Assembly: GCA_013215375.1 (NCBI GenBank)
Contig: JABSRB010000011.1
Coordinates: 62,001-126,000, forward strand
Source: Oceanospirillaceae bacterium
Lineage (GTDB): Bacteria; Pseudomonadota; Gammaproteobacteria; Pseudomonadales; Balneatricaceae
Length of the DNA: 64,000 nucleotides
Direction of reading: 5' to 3'
Made by a program: the position numbers and the translations under genes
Notes under the pieces: generated by a model
What the model was told of the DNA's origin: nothing
The model's database searches: none
What the model saw: the letters and a program-made list of their open reading frames with translations, nothing else
Part shown: positions 55,932 to 64,000 of the stretch, one piece after another
How the letters are laid out: every line of letters begins with the position of its first letter
Numbering within the stretch: the first letter of the stretch is position 1

Positions 55932-56664
55932 CATCCAAATTAGTCACGCCTCGCTGCACTACGAAAATGCTGCTCAGCCCATTTTTAGCGATTTAGATTT
56001 ACACTTGCCTGCCGGGCAATGGACTTGTCTGTTAGGTGCCAGTGGCTGTGGAAAAACCAGCTTACTGCGTCTGCTGGCGGGCCTGATCGAACCTCAACAT
56101 CAGATGAGCGCTCAGATCTGTTGCTCCGACGGTTTAAGCATCGATAACCGTATCGCCTATATGGCCCAGCAAGACTTACTACTGCCCTGGTTAAATGTAT
56201 TAGACAACATCTGCCTAAAAGCCAAGCTGTACAGCGGCCAAGTCACTGCTAGCCAATACCAAAAAGCGCGCACACTGCTGGCGCAATTGAATTTATCTGG
56301 TATCGAAAAATCACTCCCTGAACAGCTATCGGGCGGTATGCGACAGCGCGTGGCACTGGCGCGCACCTTAATGCAAGACACCCCCATCGTCTTAATGGAT
56401 GAGCCGTTTTCAGCCCTAGATGCCGTCAATCGCTACAAGTTACAAGCTCTCGCCGCCGATGTTTTACAAGATCGTACGGTGTTGTTCATCACTCACGATC
56501 CACAAGAGGCACTGCGCCTGGCCGATCAACTGTACATTTTTGATGCTAATCAACAGCTAGAGGCTTTGCCACTGCCATCATCCGTGCCGCCGCGAGCTAT
56601 CAATGCCGAACTGGGCGCATGCCAACAAGCGCTACTGCAAAAGATGCACAAACAATATGAATAA
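55924..56664 (+). CDS. thiZ: ABC transporter ATPase ThiZ (HMP precursor uptake)
   Basis: 246 residues. Walker A GASGCGKTS near 36-44, Q-loop MAQQD, signature LSGGMRQRVALART, Walker B IVLMDEPFSALD and H-loop ITHDP. It belongs to the NitT/TauT-like group. It powers ThiX. It overlaps both thiD and thiX by 8 bp, so the genes are translationally coupled. Confidence 0.9.
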   Translation: MTDIQISHASLHYENAAQPIFSDLDLHLPAGQWTCLLGASGCGKTSLLRLLAGLIEPQHQMSAQICCSDGLSIDNRIAYMAQQDLLLPWLNVLDNICLKAKLYSGQVTASQYQKARTLLAQLNLSGIEKSLPEQLSGGMRQRVALARTLMQDTPIVLMDEPFSALDAVNRYKLQALAADVLQDRTVLFITHDPQEALRLADQLYIFDANQQLEALPLPSSVPPRAINAELGACQQALLQKMHKQYE

Positions 56665-57451
56665 ATCGTCCCACGCGCTGCTAGCATTGCTTAGTCGCTA
56701 CGCCAATATATGGCGCCTATTAATCACTGTGTTAGTGCTGCTATCGCTGTGGCAGGCAATCGTTACCCTTTTTGCTATGCCGCCCTTTATCCTGCCACCG
56801 CCACTGTTGGTGTTTGAAAAACTGCTGGAAAATTACTCGCTACTTTTTCATCACGCGATGATTACGCTGAGCGAAATAGTTTTAGGTTTAATCCTCGGCG
56901 TTTCCATGGGTCTGCTGTTTGCACTGCAAATGCTACTGTTTAAACCGGTGCGCCGCTGGCTGCTACCAGTACTCATTGCCAGCCAGGCAATCCCGGTATT
57001 TGCCCTCGCGCCCATCTTAATGCTCTGGTTCGGCTACGGCATGACGTCCAAGGTAGTAATGGCGGCGCTGATCATCTTTTTCCCCATCACCACTACTTGT
57101 TTTGATGGCTTGCGCCACACCCCCACCGGCTACTTAGATCTCGCCCACACGATGGGTGCTAATCGCTGGCGAACACTCTGGCACATTCGCTTTCCCGCGG
57201 CACTGCCCACCTTAGCATCGGGTATCCGAGTGGCTGTTGTGGTCGCCCCTATCGGCGCGGTGGTCGGCGAGTGGGTGGGCTCCTCCGGGGGTTTAGGTTA
57301 TTTGATGTTGCAATCAAACGCGCGCATGCAAATAGCCGATATGTTTTCTGCACTGATAGTACTGGCGGTATTTTCGATCGGCCTCTACTACCTCACCGAT
57401 TCACTACTAAAACGTTTTATCCCCTGGCATCGCGAACTGGCGAGCCGCTAA
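56657..57451 (+). CDS. thiX: ABC transporter permease ThiX
   Basis: 264 residues, about six helices, with the BPD_transp_1 EAA-like loop (HTMGANRWRTLWHIRFPAAL near 175). It forms the channel for the thiamin precursor pyrimidine. It overlaps thiZ and is followed by thiY after a 55-bp spacer that carries the GTTGAATCTAGGAT motif. Confidence 0.9.
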   Translation: MNKSSHALLALLSRYANIWRLLITVLVLLSLWQAIVTLFAMPPFILPPPLLVFEKLLENYSLLFHHAMITLSEIVLGLILGVSMGLLFALQMLLFKPVRRWLLPVLIASQAIPVFALAPILMLWFGYGMTSKVVMAALIIFFPITTTCFDGLRHTPTGYLDLAHTMGANRWRTLWHIRFPAALPTLASGIRVAVVVAPIGAVVGEWVGSSGGLGYLMLQSNARMQIADMFSALIVLAVFSIGLYYLTDSLLKRFIPWHRELASR

Positions 57452-57506
57452 TGACCCTAAATTCGGCAGTTGAATCTAGGATAACGCTCTACAAGAGAGA
57501 CTTAAT

Positions 57507-58439
57507 ATGAAAAGAATAATAGCTTCAATAGCTTTGGTGCTGATTAGCCAAAGCGCCTTCGCGCAAAAAGTAACGCTGATGTTGGATTGGTTCGTCAATC
57601 CTGATCACGGTCCTATCATCGTGGCTAAGCAGCAGGGCTTGTTTAAAGCGCAGGGGCTAGAAGTTGAAATTCAAGAGCCTGCTGACCCGAGCATGCCGCC
57701 TAAATTAGTCGCAGCTGGCAAATTCGACCTAGCGGTTACCTATCAGCCACAGCTGATTCGTGATGTGGTTGAAAAACTGCCATTGATTCGTGTTTCCACC
57801 CTCATTGCCACCCCCCTCAACACCGTCATGGTACTGGCGGATAAGGGCTATGACAGCTTGGCGGACCTTAAAGGCAAAAAGATTGGTTACGCTTTTGATG
57901 GCGGATTAGTCGATGCCACTGTCGGCACCATGCTAGAAAAAAACGGCATTAGCATTAAAGATGTAGAGTTAATAAACGTCGGCTGGTCGCTCTCTGCGTC
58001 ATTAGCCGCTGGCAAAGTGGATGCAATCTACGGCGCGTATCGCAACTTTGAAATGCACCAGTTAAAAATGGAAGGCTTTGAAGGAAAAGGCTTTTATGTT
58101 GAAGAGGAAGGCGTGCCACCTTACGACGAGTTAATTGTAGTGGCCAACAGCAACAATGTTGACAAAGAAATGGTCGCTAAATTCAACCGCGCGCTAGAGC
58201 TTGCTACCCAATATACCGTCAACCACCCACAACAGGCCTGGGACTTATTCAAGAGCTATGGCGATGGACAAAAATTGGATACAGAACTTAACCGCCTAGC
58301 TTGGCAGGACACTTTAGTACGCTTTGCACTGCGTCCAAAAGCCGTGGATAAAGCGCGTTATGACAACTACGCACAGTTCCTGGTGGATAACGGCGTGATC
58401 AAAACTAAGCCAGATACCAACAGCTACATTCTCGATTAA
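57507..58439 (+). CDS. thiY: HMP-precursor-binding periplasmic protein ThiY (NMT1/THI5-like)
   Basis: 310 residues. Signal peptide about 1-19 (FAQ-KVT). NMT1/THI5-like fold, mature start LMLDWFVNPDHGP, typical of proteins that bind formylaminopyrimidine or HMP. Further motifs: ADPSMPPKLVAAGKFDLAV and FDGGLVDATVG. Export and operon context give the role; the exact ligand is inferred. Confidence 0.9.
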   Translation: MKRIIASIALVLISQSAFAQKVTLMLDWFVNPDHGPIIVAKQQGLFKAQGLEVEIQEPADPSMPPKLVAAGKFDLAVTYQPQLIRDVVEKLPLIRVSTLIATPLNTVMVLADKGYDSLADLKGKKIGYAFDGGLVDATVGTMLEKNGISIKDVELINVGWSLSASLAAGKVDAIYGAYRNFEMHQLKMEGFEGKGFYVEEEGVPPYDELIVVANSNNVDKEMVAKFNRALELATQYTVNHPQQAWDLFKSYGDGQKLDTELNRLAWQDTLVRFALRPKAVDKARYDNYAQFLVDNGVIKTKPDTNSYILD

Positions 58440-58487
58440 TTATTGTCATTAACAGCCTCAGTACGAGGCTGTTTTAGGGTTTTCATC

Positions 58488-59153
58488 ATGAATCATCAAC
58501 AACTTATTGAAGGTTGCCAATCCCACTGGGATCAATACATCCAACATCCTTTTGTGCAGCAACTCGGCAACGCCAGCTTGCCTAAAGCCTGCTTTGCGCA
58601 CTATTTACAACAAGATTATCTGTATCTAATTCACTACGCCCGGGCCTTTGCACTGGCGGTGTTTAAAAGCGAAAACCCCGCACAAATGCGCGCCAGCTTG
58701 CCATCGCTATTTGCCTTGGTCGATCAAGAAATCTCGCTGCACATCGACTACTGCCAATCGTGGGGCTTAGATGAAGCCGCTATCATCGCACTACCTGAAG
58801 GCGTGGCAACCATCGCCTACACCCGCTACTTAATCGATGCCGGTGTGCAGGGCGACCTCACCGATTTATATGCGGCACTTGTGCCTTGTGCCTTAGGCTA
58901 CGCACATGTCGGGCAGTGGTTAATGCAACCAGGCAACACCACTTTAGCCAACAATCCCTACCGTGATTGGATTGACATGTACGCAGGTGATGAATACCAA
59001 CAAGCAGCCAAAGCCACTACGGACTTTTTCGATGAGTTAATTGCCGACATCGATATAAACTCAGCGCGCGGGCAGCGATTACAGCAGCACTTTAGTACTG
59101 CCACTCGTATGGAGATTGCCTTTTGGCAACAAGGGTTAGACATTAGTAATTAA
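58488..59153 (+). CDS. tenA: TenA-family aminopyrimidine aminohydrolase
   Basis: 221 residues from ATG 58488. All-helical TenA/THI-4 fold; the catalytic Cys134 is present in VPCALGYAHVG, and FAHYLQQDYLYLIHYARAFA and AYTRYLIDAG are typical. With this Cys it can hydrolyse aminopyrimidine to HMP and so recycle degraded thiamin, feeding ThiD. End of the thi operon. Confidence 0.93.
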   Translation: MNHQQLIEGCQSHWDQYIQHPFVQQLGNASLPKACFAHYLQQDYLYLIHYARAFALAVFKSENPAQMRASLPSLFALVDQEISLHIDYCQSWGLDEAAIIALPEGVATIAYTRYLIDAGVQGDLTDLYAALVPCALGYAHVGQWLMQPGNTTLANNPYRDWIDMYAGDEYQQAAKATTDFFDELIADIDINSARGQRLQQHFSTATRMEIAFWQQGLDISN

Positions 59154-59238
59154 ACCAAAATTCTAAAAAGGATAAGTTAAAAAATCGACTTGCACTGTGG
59201 TAAGTTCCAGTCGTACAAGCCAAATGTATTAGGTCCCC

Positions 59239-59532
59239 CTAAAGCACAACGGGACCATCATGGGCTTTACCCCAAACCAATACTTTATAAGACCTTAGCT
59301 CTTTTGCATAATACGGATCATTTTTAATCAACTCTTCGGCTCGTGCAAAAGAAACAACTTCCATCACCCATAACGCACCCACAAACGTCCCATCGGGCTG
59401 TGGCCTTAAACCTCCCGCTATTGGTATTTCCGACTGGTTTTCTTTGAGGTAATTGAGATGGGCTGGCTCATGTTTTGCTCGATGTTCCATCATGCCGGGT
59501 TTGTCTTCAAAATATGCGATTAACCTCATCAA
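59239..59532 (-). CDS. YciI-like protein
   Basis: 97 residues, ferredoxin-like alpha/beta fold of the YciI family (RLIAYFEDKPGM; EHRAKHEPAHLNYL; FARAEELIKNDPYY; KVLVWGK). The His-Asp active-site pair in this family is seen around HR...DPYY. Function unknown. It starts MM at 59532/59529. Confidence 0.75.
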   Translation of the reverse strand: MMRLIAYFEDKPGMMEHRAKHEPAHLNYLKENQSEIPIAGGLRPQPDGTFVGALWVMEVVSFARAEELIKNDPYYAKELRSYKVLVWGKAHDGPVVL

Positions 59533-59614
59533 TTATCCTTTTGGTATAATGTTTGTTTTTTGAGCAATATTATCAGCAATAGCAATGTTGTAATTGGAGC
59601 AACCTGATGGCTAG

Positions 59615-60016
59615 TTAGATCTCTTGTTGCCAAACGTTAACTGCATAAGACTCTTCAATATCTGAACGTTTTAAATAAAGACTTTTAATAAATAATCCCA
59701 GTCCCATTTTGTTGATGTTGCAGCTAAATGGTAGCTCTCCATGGTATTTACTAACCGCTGAAATTCTAAGCTGACCTGCCATTTCATCGTGCCATGCATA
59801 AAAAGTCATTGAGGAAGCTGTATTTTTTTCATGGTACAAAGCCGCACATTCACGAATAAAACTGGTGATTGAGCTACTCCCCCAATCTTTAAACAAACGA
59901 TCGCTGGCTCCAAATGTAACCATATTGAAATTAGCCTCTTGATTCTGATTTGCTGATTGAATAATTTCAATCTCTTCTTCAAGCTCTATTAGCCATTGAT
60001 TTAGAGTGCTATGCAT
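59615..60016 (-). CDS. Hypothetical protein
   Basis: 133 residues, no family recognised. It opens with an acidic helix (LIELEEEIEIIQSA) and later has AWHDEMAGQLRISA. A GAGGAATT RBS precedes ATG 60016. Its stop TAA lies in GATCTAAC, a possible cassette-like end, but no matching start is found. Confidence 0.55.
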   Translation of the reverse strand: MHSTLNQWLIELEEEIEIIQSANQNQEANFNMVTFGASDRLFKDWGSSSITSFIRECAALYHEKNTASSMTFYAWHDEMAGQLRISAVSKYHGELPFSCNINKMGLGLFIKSLYLKRSDIEESYAVNVWQQEI

Positions 60017-60040
60017 AATTCCTCTGGATGTTCTTATTGC

Positions 60041-60310
60041 TTATAGTGCATGCCTAACTATTAACTCCGCTATGGCCGCAACCCAACCAAAACATAACGT
60101 AATAAATATACTGAACTTAACTGCAGCATCCCAATTTTTCCAAAAATCATCTAGAAACAATGCCGACAATTCGGGCCATATTAGAAATTTCATAGCGGCA
60201 CCTATGTCTTCGAACTTATCTGCGTAAAATATTTTGGCTATCATCCCATAAATTGGAATACTCAAAAGGCCGATAATAACTATTATCTTGGGGTAATCCA
60301 TAAATTCCAT
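60041..60310 (-). CDS. Small two-helix membrane protein
   Basis: 89 residues, helices near 7-27 and 60-80. No family recognised. It lies 24 bp upstream of the previous hypothetical, so the two may be co-transcribed. Confidence 0.5.
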   Translation of the reverse strand: MEFMDYPKIIVIIGLLSIPIYGMIAKIFYADKFEDIGAAMKFLIWPELSALFLDDFWKNWDAAVKFSIFITLCFGWVAAIAELIVRHAL

Positions 60311-60352
60311 CTACTGGTCACTCATGCTGACAGCCCCACCAGTCATAATTTT

Positions 60353-60718
60353 TCACACCCAAACATCATTATTAGCTTTGAGTTCGCTCTCTGAATCCCC
60401 AGTGTTAACTACACCTTTAGGCTCAACAATCATAATTTTACACTCCATGCTGGCTTTAGGTTTATGTTCAACTCCTTTTGGTATTACAAACATTTCACCA
60501 GAATTTAATGTCACTAAGGCGTCGCGAAACTCAATATCTAGACGGCCTTCAATCACAATAAAAACTTCATCAGTGTCTGGGTGATCATGCCAGACAAATT
60601 CACCTTCGACTTTTACTAACTTAAATTGGTAGTCATTCATCTGCGCGATGACACGTGGAGACCAATGTTCGCTAAATTTGGAAAATTTATCCCTAAAATT
60701 AATGACTTCAGGTTTCAT
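60353..60718 (-). CDS. Small cupin-domain protein
   Basis: 121 residues. Single cupin with [15 protein letters not shown] (metal ligands HxHx4E-like) and [11 protein letters not shown] (second His). Possibly an isomerase or ligand-binding cupin. Followed by the small membrane and hypothetical genes in the same direction. Confidence 0.8.
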   Translation of the reverse strand: MKPEVINFRDKFSKFSEHWSPRVIAQMNDYQFKLVKVEGEFVWHDHPDTDEVFIVIEGRLDIEFRDALVTLNSGEMFVIPKGVEHKPKASMECKIMIVEPKGVVNTGDSESELKANNDVWV

Positions 60719-60985
60719 TTGAGCTCCAGTCTAAGTGAAGAATATACAACATTCACTATACTTGCTGTTTATGGCCAAGCAAGCCATTTGATTGCTTAAT
60801 ATATAATAAACAAATAAAGGGCTGGCGCTATAAAAACAGTACCAAAAATTTAGATTTTATAGCTGACTTTTTAGTACGAAGGAGCGATAAAGGGGTCGAC
60901 TAGAAACTTCGCCAACGCTTCACTGGCTGAGTGCTGCATAGAAACATTGCTAGTTGTGTTTATAGCTTTTTTACCGGCATGAAAG

Positions 60986-61687
60986 TCACATTCCTGTGAC
61001 GGATGCCTTCTCGCTGGCCGCTAATTCCTCCTTCACATCTCTAATCGCGTGAGACAATTTATGAGCGATATGCGCATGTTTTTTATGAATATAATGATAT
61101 AACTTCTGGCTGTACAATATGGGTTCTAAGCGCTGTAGATTAAAGCCTAATGTTTTAATGGTAACAGCCCCTGCCGCATAATTATCAACCACTAGATCGA
61201 CCCGCCCCCTATCCAGTAACTGATACAACTGCTCGGTGGTCCCCAGTGGTGTAACTTTAAAACCTTGAGTTAACATTTCTGCCGATTTATGCCCCCTGCG
61301 AATGCCAATTAAATACGGTTTTAAGCTCTCTTTGCCTCTCACAACAAAGTTATACCTTTTACTAAACACGCCCTCTTGTGCAGTGCTCACGGCCTCAGTG
61401 ATCCTAATTAGGTTCGGATATATTTTGCTCATACCGGCAACTCTTAGATATGACGCATCAACTTTAACACCTTTGTTTGCTTCAATTAACGCGCGTTCAC
61501 CCGGCATAATGACAATTTTTAGCCTGATGCCCAATTTTTCATAAGCTTTTCGCAATATTAAATAAGTGTCGCTGCCTAACCGGTTAAAGCCTGTTGACGC
61601 TATAAAAGCTGGGGAGGCTGTCGCCATACTTGTAAGGCTGGATGAGACGATGCAAAACCATAAAATTTTAATTATTTTATTAATCAT
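60986..61687 (-). CDS. Periplasmic solute-binding protein (family 3-like), relative of 33676-34392
   Basis: 233 residues from ATG 61687. Signal peptide about 1-24 (cleaved near ATA-SPA). Binding-fold features LRKAYEKLGIRLKIVIMPGERAL, VRGKESLKPYLIGI and LDRGRVDLVVDNYA. The last quarter (KLYHYIHKKHAHIAHKL) resembles the kinase-linked protein. No transporter genes adjacent. It may be part of a signalling rather than uptake system. Confidence 0.82.
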   Translation of the reverse strand: MINKIIKILWFCIVSSSLTSMATASPAFIASTGFNRLGSDTYLILRKAYEKLGIRLKIVIMPGERALIEANKGVKVDASYLRVAGMSKIYPNLIRITEAVSTAQEGVFSKRYNFVVRGKESLKPYLIGIRRGHKSAEMLTQGFKVTPLGTTEQLYQLLDRGRVDLVVDNYAAGAVTIKTLGFNLQRLEPILYSQKLYHYIHKKHAHIAHKLSHAIRDVKEELAASEKASVTGM

Positions 61688-61705
61688 TGATCCAATACCT
61701 ATCAA

Positions 61706-62048
61706 AGAATAGTGACAGATTTTCGCTGTAATATTATTAAGGCAGAGGTCTTCATTATTAATGAAGACCAGCTGCAGCTATAGAACTGCTGCTTGTTTTG
61801 TTTTTCTTCCTTAGTCTAGTACGATAAAAGCAATTAACAGACTCAATGCAAAAAAGTGTCAGGTTTAGCAAAAATGTAAATACTAGCTCTACGTCGAGTT
61901 ACCCGCTTTCACCACAATTATGCTTCATTGATAAGTCTGAATCATAGTACGCCTCTTATAGAAATCAAGAGCGATAGTGGCTTGTTCACTACCGCACTAT
62001 AAATTGCTTAAAACCGTCACTGATCATCCCTGCTCGCTTCCAGCACCG
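61706..62048. other. 343-bp spacer, nothing recognised
   Basis: AT-rich, with no coding frame, clear terminator or repeat apart from short T-runs near 61795-61810. Confidence 0.5.
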
Positions 62049-64000
62049 TTACACTTTAAAACTCCCCACTCGATCATTTAGTCGCTCATACAGCTCTGAG
62101 ATTTTTTGAGAGTGATCTTCAATTATGCCAGACACTTCTTCAATAAAATCTGTCTGCTCTTTAAGACCCATCAGGTTTTTCATAATTGAATCTGACACTG
62201 CAGATTGCTCCACCGTCGCTTGTGATGTCTGTTGTGCCATCTCTTTTACATCTTCAAAAGAGGTGGTTAATGTGTCAAAAACACTGACCACGTCTTTAAA
62301 ACTCGCCATGGCAGTTTCAACATTACTGCGACTCTCGACGATTGAACCAGATGATTCTCTGACATTTCTCTTCAACTTTTCAATCATTAACTCAATTTCG
62401 TTGGTACTCTCTTGTGTCTTGGTCGCCAGCAGACGCACTTCATCAGCAACCACAGAAAACCCCCTGCCCTGCTCTCCGGCTCGCGCTGCTTCTATCGCCG
62501 CATTAAGCGCCAATAAATTGGTCTGCTCCGCTATTTTTTGAATCACTTCTAGCACGGTTGAAATCGCCGCCGAGCTCTGTTCTAGCTCATCGGATCTGGA
62601 AAGTGCTGTATCAATACCAGACACTAAATTTTCAATTAACAAGCTAGAAGATTTAACGGCTTGTATGCCCTGTTTAGTTTGTACTCCAGACTGGTGCGCC
62701 TCGTCTGCGGTGCTTTTTGCAGAGTCTGCCATTTGCACATTTGCCACGCTCATCTCATTGGCTGCATTTAATATCTGCTCAGACGCCACCACTAATGTGC
62801 TGGTGATGCTCTTGGCTTTTGCTGAGACATTTGACAGTGAGATTGTCATATTGCCAAGATCATTGGATTGATTTTGTACACCGCCAATAATAGAGCGCAA
62901 GCGTTCAACAAAAGAGTCAAACTCACCAGCCAAGGCCCCCAGCTCATCTCTGGCTTTTGAATTAATACGTTGGGTTAGATCCCCGTCACCTTCTGCTATT
63001 TCTTTGATTCGACCCGTGAGGTTTTCGATATTTTTGGTAATGCGATCAGCCACAATGTAACCAAAGGTGAGTGCCGCTAAAAATACCATCGCGATCACGA
63101 TACCGGCGGTATATTCAAACTCCACGAACTTTTCATTCATTAGTTGCTCTGACTCTCTCGCATGGTTACGCACTACTTCTCCCGCCAGGTTTAAAGAGTT
63201 ACGCACCGCAGAGAAATCACTCTCATCCGAGGTATGCTGATTCTGTTTAGCAATATAGGGCCCTACTATATCGATAAAGGTTTCACTATTTTGATACCAG
63301 CGGCTAAATAAAATATCAAAATTTTCGTAGGGTTTAGTTAGCTCAGGTTCATTAGATAAATAACTGCGGAAGGCGCTAAAACGCTGTACGACTTGACGTG
63401 CATTTTCATGAAAATCTTGGACATTTTGTTTAATGTCGCCATTGCTATTAATTAATTTTTGCACCGCTAAACGCGCTTGATACATATCTCTATCTGCATT
63501 GAGCACTTCAGTGATCGCTTCCACATAGCGTTCAAGATCCTTAATCGATGATTTTTTAGTCGCTTGCTGGGTTAAGTGCGCTCGCAAACTTTCTCCTGCT
63601 TTATCGAGAATATTTCGGATCTGCGCGAATTCGGTATCTAGCTCAATGAGAGCATCAACTTTGATGTTTCTGTCACTAGGCGTTAGTAATCTTTGAGCGC
63701 TAGAGTCTAACCAGGCTTGGAACAACCGGTCAAAGGATTCGAATTGCTCAAGTAGTTGTGGCTCATCAACTAAGTATTCACGGTATAAATTGAAACGATC
63801 CTTCACTTGCTGCGCGTTTTCTCGAAAGACACTCTGATTATCTGTACGACTACCTTGACCACTTATCAACATCTCTTGAGCCAAACGCGCTTGATATATA
63901 TCTCGATCGGCATTGAGTACTGCTGAAGTCGCTGCAAAATAATGATTCATCTGCGTTTTCATCGAACTCTCTTGCATGTTTTTTGAATACAACAGCAACA
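62049..64000 (-). CDS. Methyl-accepting chemotaxis protein, N-terminus cut by the window edge
   Basis: At least 649 residues on the minus strand; the visible start lacks a TM1 helix, so the gene probably continues past 64000. The periplasmic part has two similar units (about 20-145 and 155-285), each with VLNADRDxYQARLA and a DEP/NEPELL-like segment, i.e. a duplicated helical-bundle sensor. TM2 near 305-325. HAMP ([20 protein letters not shown]), then the signalling tip [20 protein letters not shown]. It feeds a CheA system encoded elsewhere. Confidence 0.9.
   Translation of the reverse strand, partial: LLLYSKNMQESSMKTQMNHYFAATSAVLNADRDIYQARLAQEMLISGQGSRTDNQSVFRENAQQVKDRFNLYREYLVDEPQLLEQFESFDRLFQAWLDSSAQRLLTPSDRNIKVDALIELDTEFAQIRNILDKAGESLRAHLTQQATKKSSIKDLERYVEAITEVLNADRDMYQARLAVQKLINSNGDIKQNVQDFHENARQVVQRFSAFRSYLSNEPELTKPYENFDILFSRWYQNSETFIDIVGPYIAKQNQHTSDESDFSAVRNSLNLAGEVVRNHARESEQLMNEKFVEFEYTAGIVIAMVFLAALTFGYIVADRITKNIENLTGRIKEIAEGDGDLTQRINSKARDELGALAGEFDSFVERLRSIIGGVQNQSNDLGNMTISLSNVSAKAKSITSTLVVASEQILNAANEMSVANVQMADSAKSTADEAHQSGVQTKQGIQAVKSSSLLIENLVSGIDTALSRSDELEQSSAAISTVLEVIQKIAEQTNLLALNAAIEAARAGEQGRGFSVVADEVRLLATKTQESTNEIELMIEKLKRNVRESSGSIVESRSNVETAMASFKDVVSVFDTLTTSFEDVKEMAQQTSQATVEQSAVSDSIMKNLMGLKEQTDFIEEVSGIIEDHSQKISELYERLNDRVGSFKV

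Noticed and set aside
1-64000. CRISPR array, tRNA, rRNA, transposase or integron integrase
   Set aside because: None seen; the inverted repeats present do not form spacer-repeat arrays and no recombinase gene is visible.

Overview
This window looks like the chromosome of a marine, Gram-negative gammaproteobacterium. The evidence is TonB/Fhu iron uptake with Fur-like boxes, TRAP transport, thiamin salvage, chemotaxis receptors and a DMSP-lyase-like cupin. The species cannot be named from the sequence alone. No tRNA, rRNA, CRISPR array, prophage or transposase was seen.

Layout. 0.4-4 kb: a siroheme reductase of NirA/CysI type with a CysJ-like diflavin reductase. 4.2-8 kb: a ferric-reductase-like flavocytochrome with its own two-component system and a small membrane protein; a shared TTACA-N4-TGTAA site lies at both ends. 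8.1-12 kb: a CHASE-PAS-GGDEF-EAL protein behind a Fur-like box, then an orphan Fe(III)-binding protein. 12.6-20.7 kb: a TauD-like dioxygenase, a Gfo/Idh/MocA oxidoreductase, an aldo/keto reductase, a DctQMP TRAP transporter and a YeiH-type exporter, with a 170-bp MITE-like palindrome inside. 20.8-29 kb: fhuC-fhuD-fhuB, an ABC exporter and a siderophore receptor. 29.5-34.4 kb: a chemotaxis receptor, an orphan histidine kinase and a solute-binding protein.

35.4-42.9 kb: a 1821-residue glutamate synthase followed by a second CysJ-like diflavin reductase; no GltD is seen. 43-46.8 kb: six small, mostly unrelated minus-strand genes. Two of them (GNAT acetyltransferase and DMSP-lyase-like cupin) have the matched ends of integron gene cassettes, and more attC-like hairpins lie nearby. 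47.3-54.7 kb: a frameshifted serine hydrolase, a DUF1315 gene, an unusual dihydroorotate dehydrogenase with a strong Fur-like box, a secreted trypsin-like protease and a solute-binding protein. 54.9-59.2 kb: a TPP riboswitch and thiD-thiZ-thiX-thiY-tenA for pyrimidine-moiety salvage. 59.2-64 kb: small accessory genes, another solute-binding protein and a chemotaxis receptor that runs off the edge.

Main points of interest. (1) Two enzymes of nitrogen/sulfur assimilation (NirA-type reductase and glutamate synthase), each paired with its own CysJ-like diflavin reductase. (2) An integron-type cassette cluster without a visible integrase, carrying a DMSP-lyase-family cupin. (3) Fur-like boxes spread across several loci, including a dihydroorotate dehydrogenase. 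(4) A shared operator for the two-component module.
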